A DNA stretch of 20,379 nt, taken from the NCBI GenBank assembly GCA_009801015.1, contig VHZZ01000925.1:151373-171751 (forward strand), given 5' to 3'. Both the position numbers and the translations under genes were made by a program. The notes under the pieces are model-generated. The model was given only the letters and a program-made list of their open reading frames with translations, was not told the DNA's origin and searched no databases. Below, in pieces: positions 9,095-17,152 of this stretch (position 1 is the stretch's first letter; every line of letters begins with the position of its first letter). The DNA comes from Silene noctiflora. Taxonomy: Eukaryota > Streptophyta > Magnoliopsida > Caryophyllales > Caryophyllaceae.

Positions 9095-9460
9095 TAGCTC
9101 AGCTCATCTCTTCACAAATTAACTCATTTCAATTCAATTCAGCTTATCTCATCTCATCTCATCTCATCTCATCTTTTTCACAAATTAACTCTTACTTTAG
9201 TTCAGGTTAGCTCAATTACGTTCAGTTTAGTTCAGCTCTTTTCAGCAAAAAAGAACAAGGTTTCACTTCAGCTTCATTCATCTCAGCTCAGCTATATTCA
9301 TTTGAATTCATCTTCTTTCAGCCGAAAAGTGCAGAGCCTAACTCTTACGTCAGCTCTATTCAGTTTAGACTAGTTTCATTCAATTCAGTTCAACTCTCAA
9401 CTTCATTCATTACACTTCAATTCAGCTCTTTTCAACCGAAAAGAATAAGGTCTTATTAGT
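9095..9460 (-). repeat. TTCAGCTC-rich low-complexity element, nested copies
   Basis: This stretch is built from variants of CAATTCAGTTCAGCTC, with an inner (CTCAT)n run at 9146-9174. Three internal edges read TTTTCAGCAAAAAAGAACAAGG, TTTCAGCCGAAAAGTGCAGAGCC and TTTTCAACCGAAAAGAATAAGG. On the - strand each is a start of the type CC.TGTTCTTTT, the same terminus seen in opposite orientation at 10076 and 10191. It therefore looks like several nested members of one MITE-like family whose interior is simple sequence. Confidence 0.55.
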
Positions 9461-9895
9461 GTCCTCATCACCTAGTGACTAAGACGGATATATTCTGTAT
9501 ATGATAATTCCGAGTTCCGACGAAAAATGAAGAATTAAACCTTGTTGATGAAATTATTGTAGGGACTCACTGATGAGGGATGGATATGTTGAGAGCTTGG
9601 AATGTTGTCAAGGACAAAGTAGGACAAAAAAAAAGAAGAAGATGACGTGCAGATAGAAAGCACACAAAAGATTTTGTACATAATTACTAATTTGACGACG
9701 GAAATACTAATAACTGGTTTTATTTATGGGCTTTGTGGCTCACTCCTCAGATGATCCCACACCTTCCCATCCGTACAGTCATTGCTGCCCCCACTTTAAT
9801 GCCTTGACTAGGGTAACTCAACACCACAACTTATTCTGTATTCACAAATTCTCAAAGACAATCAGATCAATTTTTTTTGGTAAGGTGCTTTCACA
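9461..9895. other. Spacer, no gene recognised
   Basis: No coding region, RNA gene or mobile-element end was identified between the simple-sequence block and the Mutator-type MITE. Confidence 0.4.
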
Positions 9896-9904
9896 ATAAT
9901 TTAC

Positions 9905-10057
9905 CACAAAATCTCATTTGTGACGGTTGATATCCGTCACAAGCTTGTGACGGGTCAAATAAAATCACATGGGAGGATAAAGACAAGTCATTTGTAATTC
10001 CCTATACATTCTACTTTTTGTGGGTAATATTTGACCCGTCACAAGTGAGATCTATTG
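9905..10057. mobile_element. Mutator-type MITE with 9-bp target duplication (153 bp)
   Basis: The ends CACAAAATCTCATTTGTGAC and (reverse complement of the right end) CAATAGATCTCACTTGTGAC are terminal inverted repeats continuing into GG, about 22 bp with four mismatches. The element is flanked by identical 9-bp duplications ATAATTTAC at 9896-9904 and 10058-10066, the target-site size typical of Mutator-like elements. GTGACGGGTCAAATA occurs inside as a second inverted motif. The short non-coding interior makes it a non-autonomous derivative. Identical duplications suggest a fairly recent insertion. Confidence 0.82.
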
Positions 10058-10075
10058 ATAATTTACTGCATTAGG

Positions 10076-10380
10076 CCCCGTTCTTTTAAACTGAAACTCT
10101 TTGAACTAAACTGAATTTAATTTAATGGAGCTGAAATAAATTGAACTGAACTTTTTGGAGCTGAACTGAACTAAAGAGAGCTGAACTTTAGGCCATGTTC
10201 TTTTGAACTTAATTTCAGCTCATTTCTGTTCTGTTCAGCTGTCTTTTGGACTTAATTTCAGCTCATTTTTGCTCAATTCAGCTCTCTCAATTCAGTTTCA
10301 ATAAGTTCAGTTCAATTCAGTTCAACTTTTCTCTTCACAAATTAACCCTTAATTCAACTCAGTTCAATCATATATTTATC
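10076..10380 (+). repeat. TTCAGCTC-rich low-complexity element, opposite orientation
   Basis: Two starts of the same terminus, GGCCCCGTTCTTTTAAACTG at 10076 and GGCCATGTTCTTTTGAACTT at 10191, each lead into runs of CTGAACTGAA or CAGCTCA-type simple sequence. A 42-bp internal duplication places TTTTGAACTTAATTTCAGCT and TTTTGGACTTAATTTCAGCT side by side (10201 and 10243). The 68-codon frame across it is an artefact of low complexity. Confidence 0.55.
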
Positions 10381-10394
10381 CCAAAAAAAATATA

Positions 10395-10705
10395 TAGGAA
10401 AATTTTATTTTGGTGTCTTGAGATTTGGGCTAATTTTACTTTGGTGCTTTGAGGTTTAGATAATTTTATTTTGGTGATATGAGATTTGGTTTTATTTCTA
10501 CCTTGGTAACTAAGATAATATTGCAAAAAAGGCTTGATTTGTTATGTTCAAAATATATTTTTTCATCATAAAATATTAAAAAAATGTTATGTATAGGTGT
10601 GATCAAAGTGAGAAATAGTCCAAACCTCAAGACACCATAGTGGAATTATACAAACCCAGGGCACCAAAGTAGAATTAAGTCAAACCAAAGTGGAAATAAT
10701 CAAAA
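10395..10705. mobile_element. Inverted-repeat element with internally repeated arms
   Basis: The left arm (10395-10500) holds three tandem variants of ATTTTATTTTGGTG..TTGAGATTTGG. The right arm (10615-10705) holds the reverse complements, for example CCAAACCTCAAGACACCA and GGGCACCAAAGTAGAATTA, in mirrored order. The roughly 110 bp between the arms is AT-rich and non-coding. Transcribed, it would fold into a long imperfect hairpin. No target duplication was established, so I call it a fold-back/MITE-like element without a superfamily. Confidence 0.65.
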
Positions 10706-11200
10706 AATATATGATAAACCCCTTCTATAATGGTATTTAGGTAAAATTGTGGGTGGTTATACAGTAAGCTAAAATTTATGTAAAATCGTCTTATATAACT
10801 AGGGCCTAGGGATGAGTCCACTTTCTCAAATGATGTAGCAAAAGCAATGTTGCACCATTGTTGAAAAAATACGTGAGAATTGACTTTGTTGTTACACCAT
10901 TAATTATGCTTTGATTTTAGGTTTAGCTTGGGTCAGTTACCTAAACTAATGCATTGTTATATGTAGATGTTGAATAATAGTTTTGTTACCTCGTATTATA
11001 AATCTTGGACTCGTCCCTGATGTCACAAGTCATTGTGAAAGATAAGAAAGCATATACTTAAATCATGCTAATTAACGGAGTAATAGTGCCATAACTCAAT
11101 TTATTTTACATTGGCTTGAGTGGTTGAGTTTAAACCCGTCAATATTAATAATTTACTTTTAAACATAATAAAAATAAAATATTAGTACAAATATACAATA
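10706..11200. other. AT-rich spacer, no gene recognised
   Basis: No open frame of note, no repeat ends and no RNA gene identified. Confidence 0.4.
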
Positions 11201-11202
11201 TA

Positions 11203-11461
11203 CTTCCTCCATTCAACTTCACTCTATCACTTTACTTTTTCACGTTTGCCAACACGCGTTTTAAGTGCTAAATATCATTAGCTACATATTTGGAAAAATT
11301 ATAAAAGTTAGATATTTTTAATGTCCTCGTAAAGACGAATCAAACAAGACCCCACATGAATATATTTTCACGTGTTGTATTGAGCTAAAATTGAAATTAA
11401 AGACTTATTTGTGAATAGTGTAGAAAAATGAAATAGGTAGAGTGAAGTTGAATAGAGGAAG
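11203..11461. mobile_element. Stowaway-type MITE (259 bp)
   Basis: The left end CTTCCTCCATTCAACTTCAC and the reverse complement of the right end CTTCCTCTATTCAACTTCAC agree at 24 of about 26 bases when extended through CTCTA. Both ends are bordered by TA (11201-11202 and 11462-11463). High arm identity suggests a younger copy than the one at 7075. Non-coding. Confidence 0.82.
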
Positions 11462-11463
11462 TA

Positions 11464-12330
11464 TAATCTTATGCAATACCGACTTTACCGGGAATTGTAA
11501 TTCATGGATCCTCGAAATTGATAAAAACAACCTTATTTTCGGGTCAAATAAGCCATACAGGCATTATAATCTTTGGATAGAGGGGATTCAAATATGAGAT
11601 CGACCTATCCATTTTTAACTAGTAGACTAAGATATTCCGATACGAAAAGTAGTAAACAACTTTGTTTTGAAGCACAAACAAAGCTATTTTGTTTAAATAT
11701 TGTTTTTATTAACAGATTAGAGAGATTGACAACTTCTATAAACCAAATACACAACCTTCAAGCTGAGATTCATAAATCTTTAGACACTGTTCGTTTGTGA
11801 ATCGTGTAGGTAGGTTGGCTATGTTATTAACTACTAAGTCATCACAGATTCTAGTTTAAGAGGGGTATTATCCATCTCAATTAAGCTTAAGACGGATTAA
11901 ATATATATATCAAATCACATGTAAAAAATGTATCTTTACTCTTAGTTACAACCATATGACAATAACTGCCCTGTTTTAAAATTTAAAACGGATATTCCAT
12001 ATTAAGCAAGACTTACCGTTGAGCCCTAGATTAGGATTTAGGTGTAATTAAATGGATTAATTAATTAACATCAACATTAGGAGCTTAGATAGTGACCTAA
12101 CACGTGAATTAATCTTGGAAATGTTGAATTAATTCAAGTTTAACACCAATTATATTCAACTTGTGTTTATAATCTAACAACATTTAGCAAGTTTTCTATT
12201 AACAGATGGGTTAGCAAACCGATGTTGGCAAACATAAGCAAAACTAGTGTGTTAAACAAATAATTTAGGAAGTATTGATTCCTCTACTTAAAATTAATTT
12301 ATTTTTATCCATTGCCGATGACGTAGGGAG
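11464..12330. other. AT-rich spacer, no gene recognised
   Basis: A 75-codon frame at 11573-11800 starts at TTG rather than ATG and shows no family resemblance. The remainder is AT-rich with no supported feature. Confidence 0.4.
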
Positions 12331-12960
12331 GATAAACGAGATGTCGAGATAGCGAGACACCGAGTGGAAATTAGAAAATTGTTTAATTTCCATTAAAAAG
12401 AGATCGAAAAATTTAAGATATATGTTCGATAAACTTTTATTTGAATTTTAAAGTAGCCTTTTTATTTTTAAATTCATTCATTGATCACGGTCTAAAGACT
12501 TTAATTTGTGGTTTTAAGATAGACAATGAGTTAAATTCCACCAAATTCTTAATGGACCTTTGGAAAATTGATGCTCTAACTGGGGTAATAAACGAGGGGT
12601 CGAGACACCGAGAAAAAAATTAGAAAAATTAGAAAATTGCTTAGTTTTCATTAAAATTATATCGAAAAATTTAAGATCTATTGATAGATAGTTCTATTAG
12701 GTTTTTAAAATTTTCTTTTCAGTTCAACCATAATAATGAACCAAACATTTCGTGGTTCTTAGATAGACAATCAGGTGAAATTCCATAAGATTTTTGATGT
12801 ATCCTGAGAAAATTTTGTTCGATATACCTTCATTAGATTTTGAAAATTGTCTTTTAACTTCACCCATCGATCACGGATCAAACATTTTCGTGGTTCTTAG
12901 ATAGACAATGTAGTGAAATTCCATTAAATTTTTTATGGACCTTGGGAAAAATTATGCTCA
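12331..12960 (+). repeat. Tandem repeat of a roughly 240-bp unit upstream of the RADIALIS-like gene
   Basis: Copy 1 (12331-12585) and copy 2 (about 12586-12816) share the blocks ATAAACGAG..GTCGAGA, GACACCGAG, TTAGAAAATTG, ATCGAAAAATTTAAGAT, then GTGGTT..TAGATAGACAAT and AAATTCCA, with copy 1's ATGGACCTTTGGAAAATT kept in copy 2 only as ATGTATCCTGAGAAAATTTT. Copy 3 (12817-12960) starts at TTCGATATACCTT, lacks the first half, and repeats GATCACGG, GTGGTTCTTAGATAGACAAT and ATGGACCTTGGGAAAAATTATGCTC. The array ends about 45 bp before the TATA box. A short frame inside copy 1 is not coding. Confidence 0.78.
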
Positions 12961-13004
12961 GCTGGCATTACCCCACCAAGGTCACCTATCTTTCTCCAAA
13001 CCAC

Positions 13005-13010
13005 TATAAA
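13005..13010 (+). promoter_or_regulatory. TATA box of the RADIALIS-like gene
   Basis: CTATAAATT lies 123 bp upstream of the start codon, giving a predicted transcript start near 13035-13045 and a 5' leader of about 90-100 nt. The leader carries the 12-base motif CATAAAAGCCTT twice (13067 and 13088). Confidence 0.65.
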
Positions 13011-13132
13011 TTCCAACATTTTCTCACTATTTTAGTTCATACAAAATCATCACAACTCTTCTACACCATAAAAGCCTTCATTCTCAACATAAAAGCCTTG
13101 CAAAATCACCAACTCTAGTCCTTCTTTGCGAA

Positions 13133-14239
13133 ATGACATCGGGTTCAATGTCGTCTCACGGTTCAATCTGGACACCGAAACAAAACAAAGCATTCGAAAG
13201 CGCATTGGCTGTGTATGACAGGGACACCCCTGATCGCTGGCATAACATTGCCAAGGCAGTTGGTGGGAAGACTGCTACTGAGGTTAAGAGGCATTATGAG
13301 GACCTTCTTGAGGACGTCAACAATATCGACTCCGGCCGAGTTCCGTTGCCTAAGTATAAGAATCATAGTGGAGGTGCAAACCAAGGGAACTTAAGAGATG
13401 AAGAACTGAGGTATAATAACCAACACAATCTTACTTCAATCTCCCTTAACTTAAAATTTTAACGCAGATGTCGGTTAACTTAGCTGGTAAAATCTTAATA
13501 TACTGAGTAATATTTATGACCGGGATTCAAAACATGCTAACGTATGTAATCTTGATTAAATCTTGGAATTTCGACATTTCGACACTTCAAAATCCCACAC
13601 CTAGAGACTATTATTTTTGTTGCTTAACGTCAACTTATTAATCACCAAATTCCACCATTTACTTGTAAAGTTTCTTAAATTCAACAAAGTTTTGTTGGTA
13701 CTCTTTTAAGTCTTACCTCATTGATGTCACACAAAACTCAAGCTGAAAATTGTGTCGAGAAAATGAGTCATTTTGCTTTATTTCAGCATAATCGATGAAT
13801 TGTTGAGCATGTGCTAAAAAGCCGAAGATAATACAACAAACATAAAACTATCCTTAATTATAATTTATCTCCTTATCCTAAAACATAAACAAATAACCAA
13901 AAAAAGTAATTAAAGATAATTAAGCAGCTACTAATCAGCATTATGAAGGCTAACATGGATACAATGTGATAGCATATGCTTTCGACATTTCCTTAATTGG
14001 AAAGGTGATCTAAGACATATTTAGCAACTTATGATTCAAAGAATCTAAATACATTATCATAATTCATCAAGATAATGACAGCAGATCATTTCTTAGAAAC
14101 CAACAAAATAATAATGAGTTATATTTAAATACTAATATTGTATGTGTTCAACTTGCTAATTATAGTAATAAACATGATTGTTTAACATAAATTAATGTTT
14201 TATTTATGGTGCAGGATGAAGAATCTAAGGCTTCGTTGA
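13133..14239 (+). CDS. RL: RADIALIS-like single-repeat SANT/MYB protein (two exons)
   Basis: Exon 1 is 13133-13410 and exon 2 is 14215-14239, encoding 100 residues. The single SANT/MYB-like repeat spans about residues 10-62, with W13 and W36 as core aromatics and Y55 in the third position (EVKRHYE). The following stretch GRVPLPKYK (68-76) is characteristic of the RADIALIS/RL subfamily. Joining CTGAG|GTATAA to TGGTGCAG|GATGAAG restores the family C-terminus, [15 protein letters not shown], whereas reading through the donor gives unrelated residues. RADIALIS in Antirrhinum is a small nuclear protein that competes with DRIF-type MYB partners in floral dorsoventral asymmetry; Arabidopsis RL genes have less defined developmental roles. 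A SANT domain without a clear DNA-contact helix suggests protein-protein antagonism, by family knowledge. The TATA box and tandem repeats lie directly upstream. The specific paralogue cannot be named. Confidence 0.9.
13411..14214 (+). other. Intron of the RADIALIS-like gene (804 nt)
   Basis: The donor GTATAATAAC and acceptor TTTATTTATGGTGCAG fit plant rules, and the intron is strongly AT-rich. It splits codon 93 after its second base (AG|G, Arg). No embedded gene was seen. Confidence 0.85.
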
Positions 14240-14392
14240 AGATCTAAGTCGATTAATAAGACGATTAATTAAATTAATGGCGAAATGTTTATGGAAAGTA
14301 GTTAAGTAGTAGAGCTACTGATATTATGATGATTCCTCTGTCGCCGACCTCTCTGTTGTATGTAGGAATTTCCTAAGTTATCTCTTTTAGTA

Positions 14393-14468
14393 TTCCGTTT
14401 GTCTCTGTCATTCGTTTATCTTTTTTATTGTTTCTGAAAAGTAAACAAATGATCCTGACGGAGAGAGT
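14393..14468. mobile_element. Small Stowaway-like MITE in the 3' flank of the RADIALIS-like gene
   Basis: The ends TTCCGTTTGTCTCTGTCATT and (reverse complement of the right end) TACTCTCTCCGTCAGGATCA align loosely and then share CATT(C/T)GTTTA(T/C). Both sides carry TA (14391-14392 and 14469-14470). It is only about 76 bp and lies 150 bp after the stop codon at 14239, so it may sit within the 3' UTR. Confidence 0.55.
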
Positions 14469-14470
14469 AT

Positions 14471-14760
14471 AATGTTAGTCGTATGTATTCTCAACAATGT
14501 TTCTTAATTAACTCCTCCTAGTATGTAACAAATTATCATAATAAGGATGTCGAGTTTGTTTATTTATGTTTTAATTTACGACATTTTGCCATTTTGGTTG
14601 TAATCGTAATCATTTGTGTAATCGGTTAGCTCTTGTTGTAAGACCGTGTTATACAAAAATATGTGTGGTAAGAGCGCATAGACTTTGGTTTTGAGAAGTG
14701 TACGAGCAGCCATTGGGAAATGTTTATTTCTATTGCCATAACAAAAAAAAAAAACATGTT
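14471..14760. other. Spacer, no gene recognised
   Basis: AT-rich 3' flank of the RADIALIS-like gene; no polyadenylation signal was assigned with confidence. Confidence 0.35.
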
Positions 14761-14840
14761 AAATCCGTTTCTAATAAACCTATAACGGAAATCAATTTAA
14801 AAATCCGTTTCTAATAGACCTATAATAAAAATTAATTTGA
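14761..14840 (+). repeat. Tandem duplication of 40 bp
   Basis: Copy 1 (14761-14800) and copy 2 (14801-14840) both start AAATCCGTTTCTAATA and run through GACCTATAA or AACCTATAA to AT(C/T)AATTT. Copy 2 has lost the CGG of copy 1 by substitution. Preceded by an A-run at 14743-14754. Confidence 0.85.
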
Positions 14841-15690
14841 AAATCACATTGCCTATTTAGTAGCTACGACTTTATAACATAAGCAAGAACGATAGATACA
14901 ACTTGAAAGTAGACAATTTAGTAAATCATCTTGCTAACAAAGGGTACATGTTTGACTGTTATAAATAAAAATATACTCGTAATTAACAAGTGTCGGAACC
15001 ATAACGAGTAATAAAAGGAGTAAACTAACGTACAAGATGTACATGTTAGAACTTCAATCAAATACACTACAATGATTGAGATTGAACTAGGGGATGCCAC
15101 TGGATAAAAATTTGTGAATTGATAAATGTATCAAATTTATGTGTACGTATATATCCACCAAAAAAAAAAAAAAAAAAAACTTAGTGTGTATATATTGAGT
15201 ATTTATTTCATTTTTTCGTACTTTTATTCATACAAAGTTTCTATTTTTCATTATCCAATCATATCGTTTTAAGAAGACAAAATGTAAAAAGGAATAACCA
15301 GTTGATGAGTTACGGAGAATAATAGCTTAATTAATTGAGGTGACTGTCAAATAATATGAATAAAACAATCAACTAAAATTGATCATCGGATATGATGAGC
15401 TCGAAAAATTGCCAAATTGAGACTATGTGGTATTTACATCTATACGATATTTTGGTCGTATTATACATGTTTTTTTTATAGGATTTCATGATTTACCATC
15501 TTGTGTAATTTTTTATTTTATTTTTTCAAATTGAGATTTATTGACACAAAAAAAAATGAGATTTGTACGGATCAAATGCTAAAACAAGACCAACCAGAGA
15601 TTGATTGGGCTTTAGCAGCCACTAAACCAGTCCACCAATGACATCAAATATTGACCATTCAACTCATAAACATTACTCGGAGCCCAAGTC
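14841..15690. other. AT-rich spacer with an A-run
   Basis: An A-run of about 19 bases lies at 15161-15179. A - strand frame at 14918-15100 is hydrophobic simply because of AT-rich codons. No gene recognised. Confidence 0.4.
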
Positions 15691-16146
15691 TTGGCCCATT
15701 ACATAAGTGGTCATTTCATATTATGGTCCAATTTATACATGGAAATGACTCAAATGAGATTGAGTTATCAAGTGATACTGGGAGTCTCATTATTATCTCG
15801 TAGTCATATGTACAGACGTACAGTTCACTATGACTACGGACTTTTTTACAAGTATGTAAGAAAGTGTATCGAGATTTGGCATTACCCAATGACGCCCTAT
15901 CATTTATATAGTACCTTATTATCACTAACGAGCCAATTTAATCAGTTGTTTATTTATTGGGCGTGTTTGTACATGATTTTCGTAGTAATTTGGAAGAGAA
16001 AAGGAAAACGTTGCGCCTACGTATATTTGGCACCAAAAGGAACTCCAAACATAACGCGGAAAAAGTTAAGTCTTAACATATTTGGCTCAAAGAGAATATC
16101 AATTCATCCTTGGAATAGAACACAAGTAAGACTTGTAAGAGTCTAG
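15691..16146 (+). other. 151-codon open frame of unknown status
   Basis: The frame stays open for 456 bases in AT-rich DNA, which is long for chance. It starts at TTG; the first ATG is at 15739, which would give 135 residues. The product is rich in Tyr, Ile, Leu and basic residues, with one hydrophobic stretch (about residues 88-101, LFIYWACLYMIFVV) followed directly by the basic run WKRKGKR. I recognise no domain, TATA box or splice signal that would make it a gene. It could be a small membrane protein, a fragment of a decayed element, or chance. Confidence 0.2.
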
Positions 16147-16691
16147 AAACCTACGGATAATGATAGGATGTCAACAGGTGGCATCGAGATTGGGTCTTAC
16201 ACATATGAGAGGGTGACGCCGATATTGTGTCACCCGATGGGGCCAACCCATTTTCCTAAACCTAATGATTCGGAAATTTGGAGGTAGAACAAGGAGATTA
16301 GGAGACGAATTCTTTTGTTCAGTAGCAAATGAATTTGGAAAAATCCCTCTATTATCCATCTACAAATTAGTTTACCTCTAACAAAATATTTGAAAACTAG
16401 ACAGTAGATGGCAACTTAAACATTTCTTCTTCTTCGAGATCTAAGCTATAATTAAGGATCCTCTCAATTTCCCGCTCTCAATTTCCCACTCATTTTCTAC
16501 AGGATTCATCTATCTAACTCATTTGTTCAGCTTAAGATAATTGGGACAAATGAAGATTAAATGATGATGTGAAAATTTAATCTTGGAGAGGACCCAAATG
16601 GTACGTAAGAGTAACTACTTTATTGTTGGGGGTTGTTGCAACACTTGTAAATTGACTTATTAAATTCGACAAATTAGGCGTGATTGTAAAC
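16147..16691. other. Spacer, no gene recognised
   Basis: A short inverted repeat GGGTGAC..GTCACCC sits at 16211-16235. A 62-codon - strand frame (16171-16359) starting at ATG has no family match. Nothing else supported. Confidence 0.4.
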
Positions 16692-16773
16692 TTACTCACT
16701 TGTGACGGGTCAAATATAACCAACATCACCACCGCAAGCTTTGACAGATATCGGCAGTCACAAGCGAGAATTT
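16692..16773. mobile_element. Degenerate Mutator-type MITE, same family as 9905-10057
   Basis: The left side contains CTCACTTGTGACGGGTCAAATA, matching the right arm of the earlier element in reverse. The right side, reverse-complemented, reads AAATTCTCGCTTGTGACTGC followed by CGATATC, matching that element's left end. It is therefore inverted relative to the first copy. Flanking 9-mers ATTGTAAAC (16683-16691) and GTTGTAACC (16774-16782) agree at seven of nine bases, a decayed target duplication. Confidence 0.6.
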
Positions 16774-16916
16774 GTTGTAACCAAAATTTGTTTGCAATGA
16801 ATCAACCGATTGACAGAAAAGAGAAAAACAAATGAATATGGTATTCAACAATTCTTTCATTACTTTTCAGTAACCAAATTTCAGAACACCTTTCTCAACC
16901 CAGAAAACCAAAACTC

Positions 16917-17060
16917 TAGACCCAGTAACACAGTAACTTAAGAACCAGTAACACAGTAACACAGTAACAGTAACAGTAACTAGTAACCAAAACACGGTAA
17001 CTTAAGAACCAGTAACACAGTAACTAGTAACCAAAGAACAGTAACATAAAGCAGCAACAT
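16917..17060 (-). repeat. TGTTACTG-rich repeat in the probable GRP 3' UTR
   Basis: On the + strand the region is built from AGTAACA(C) units, with a longer duplicated block CGGTAACTTAAGAACCAGTA or CAGTAACTTAAGAACCAGTA at 16931 and 16995. In the GRP transcript, which runs on the - strand, this reads as repeated UGUUACUG. It begins about 90 nt after the stop codon and so probably lies in the 3' UTR. The same unit recurs inside the GRP intron. Confidence 0.7.
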
Positions 17061-17152
17061 AGTTCCAGCCTGACCCGAAGATCCAAGCCCATTAACCGAC
17101 TCGAACCAACAACAATTTAATCCAAACATAATATCATCAAGATATTAATGAC

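Noticed and set aside
10246..10452. 68-codon Ser/Phe-rich frame
   Set aside because: It lies in low-complexity TTCAGCTC sequence with no independent support.
11573..11800. 75-codon frame with a possibly helical C-terminal half
   Set aside because: No ATG at its start, no recognisable domain and no promoter.
12441..12623. 60-codon frame upstream of the RADIALIS-like gene
   Set aside because: It spans a tandem repeat unit and is not kept open in the other copies.
13411..13462. Continuation of the RADIALIS-like frame to 13462 without splicing
   Set aside because: The residues after the GT donor match nothing, while splicing to 14215 restores the family C-terminus.
14918..15100. Hydrophobic 60-codon minus-strand frame
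   Set aside because: Hydrophobicity is expected from AT-rich codons; no supporting signal.
16211..16235. GGGTGAC..GTCACCC as an RNA hairpin or terminator
   Set aside because: Only seven paired bases, no adjacent gene end, and such terminators do not apply to plant nuclear genes.
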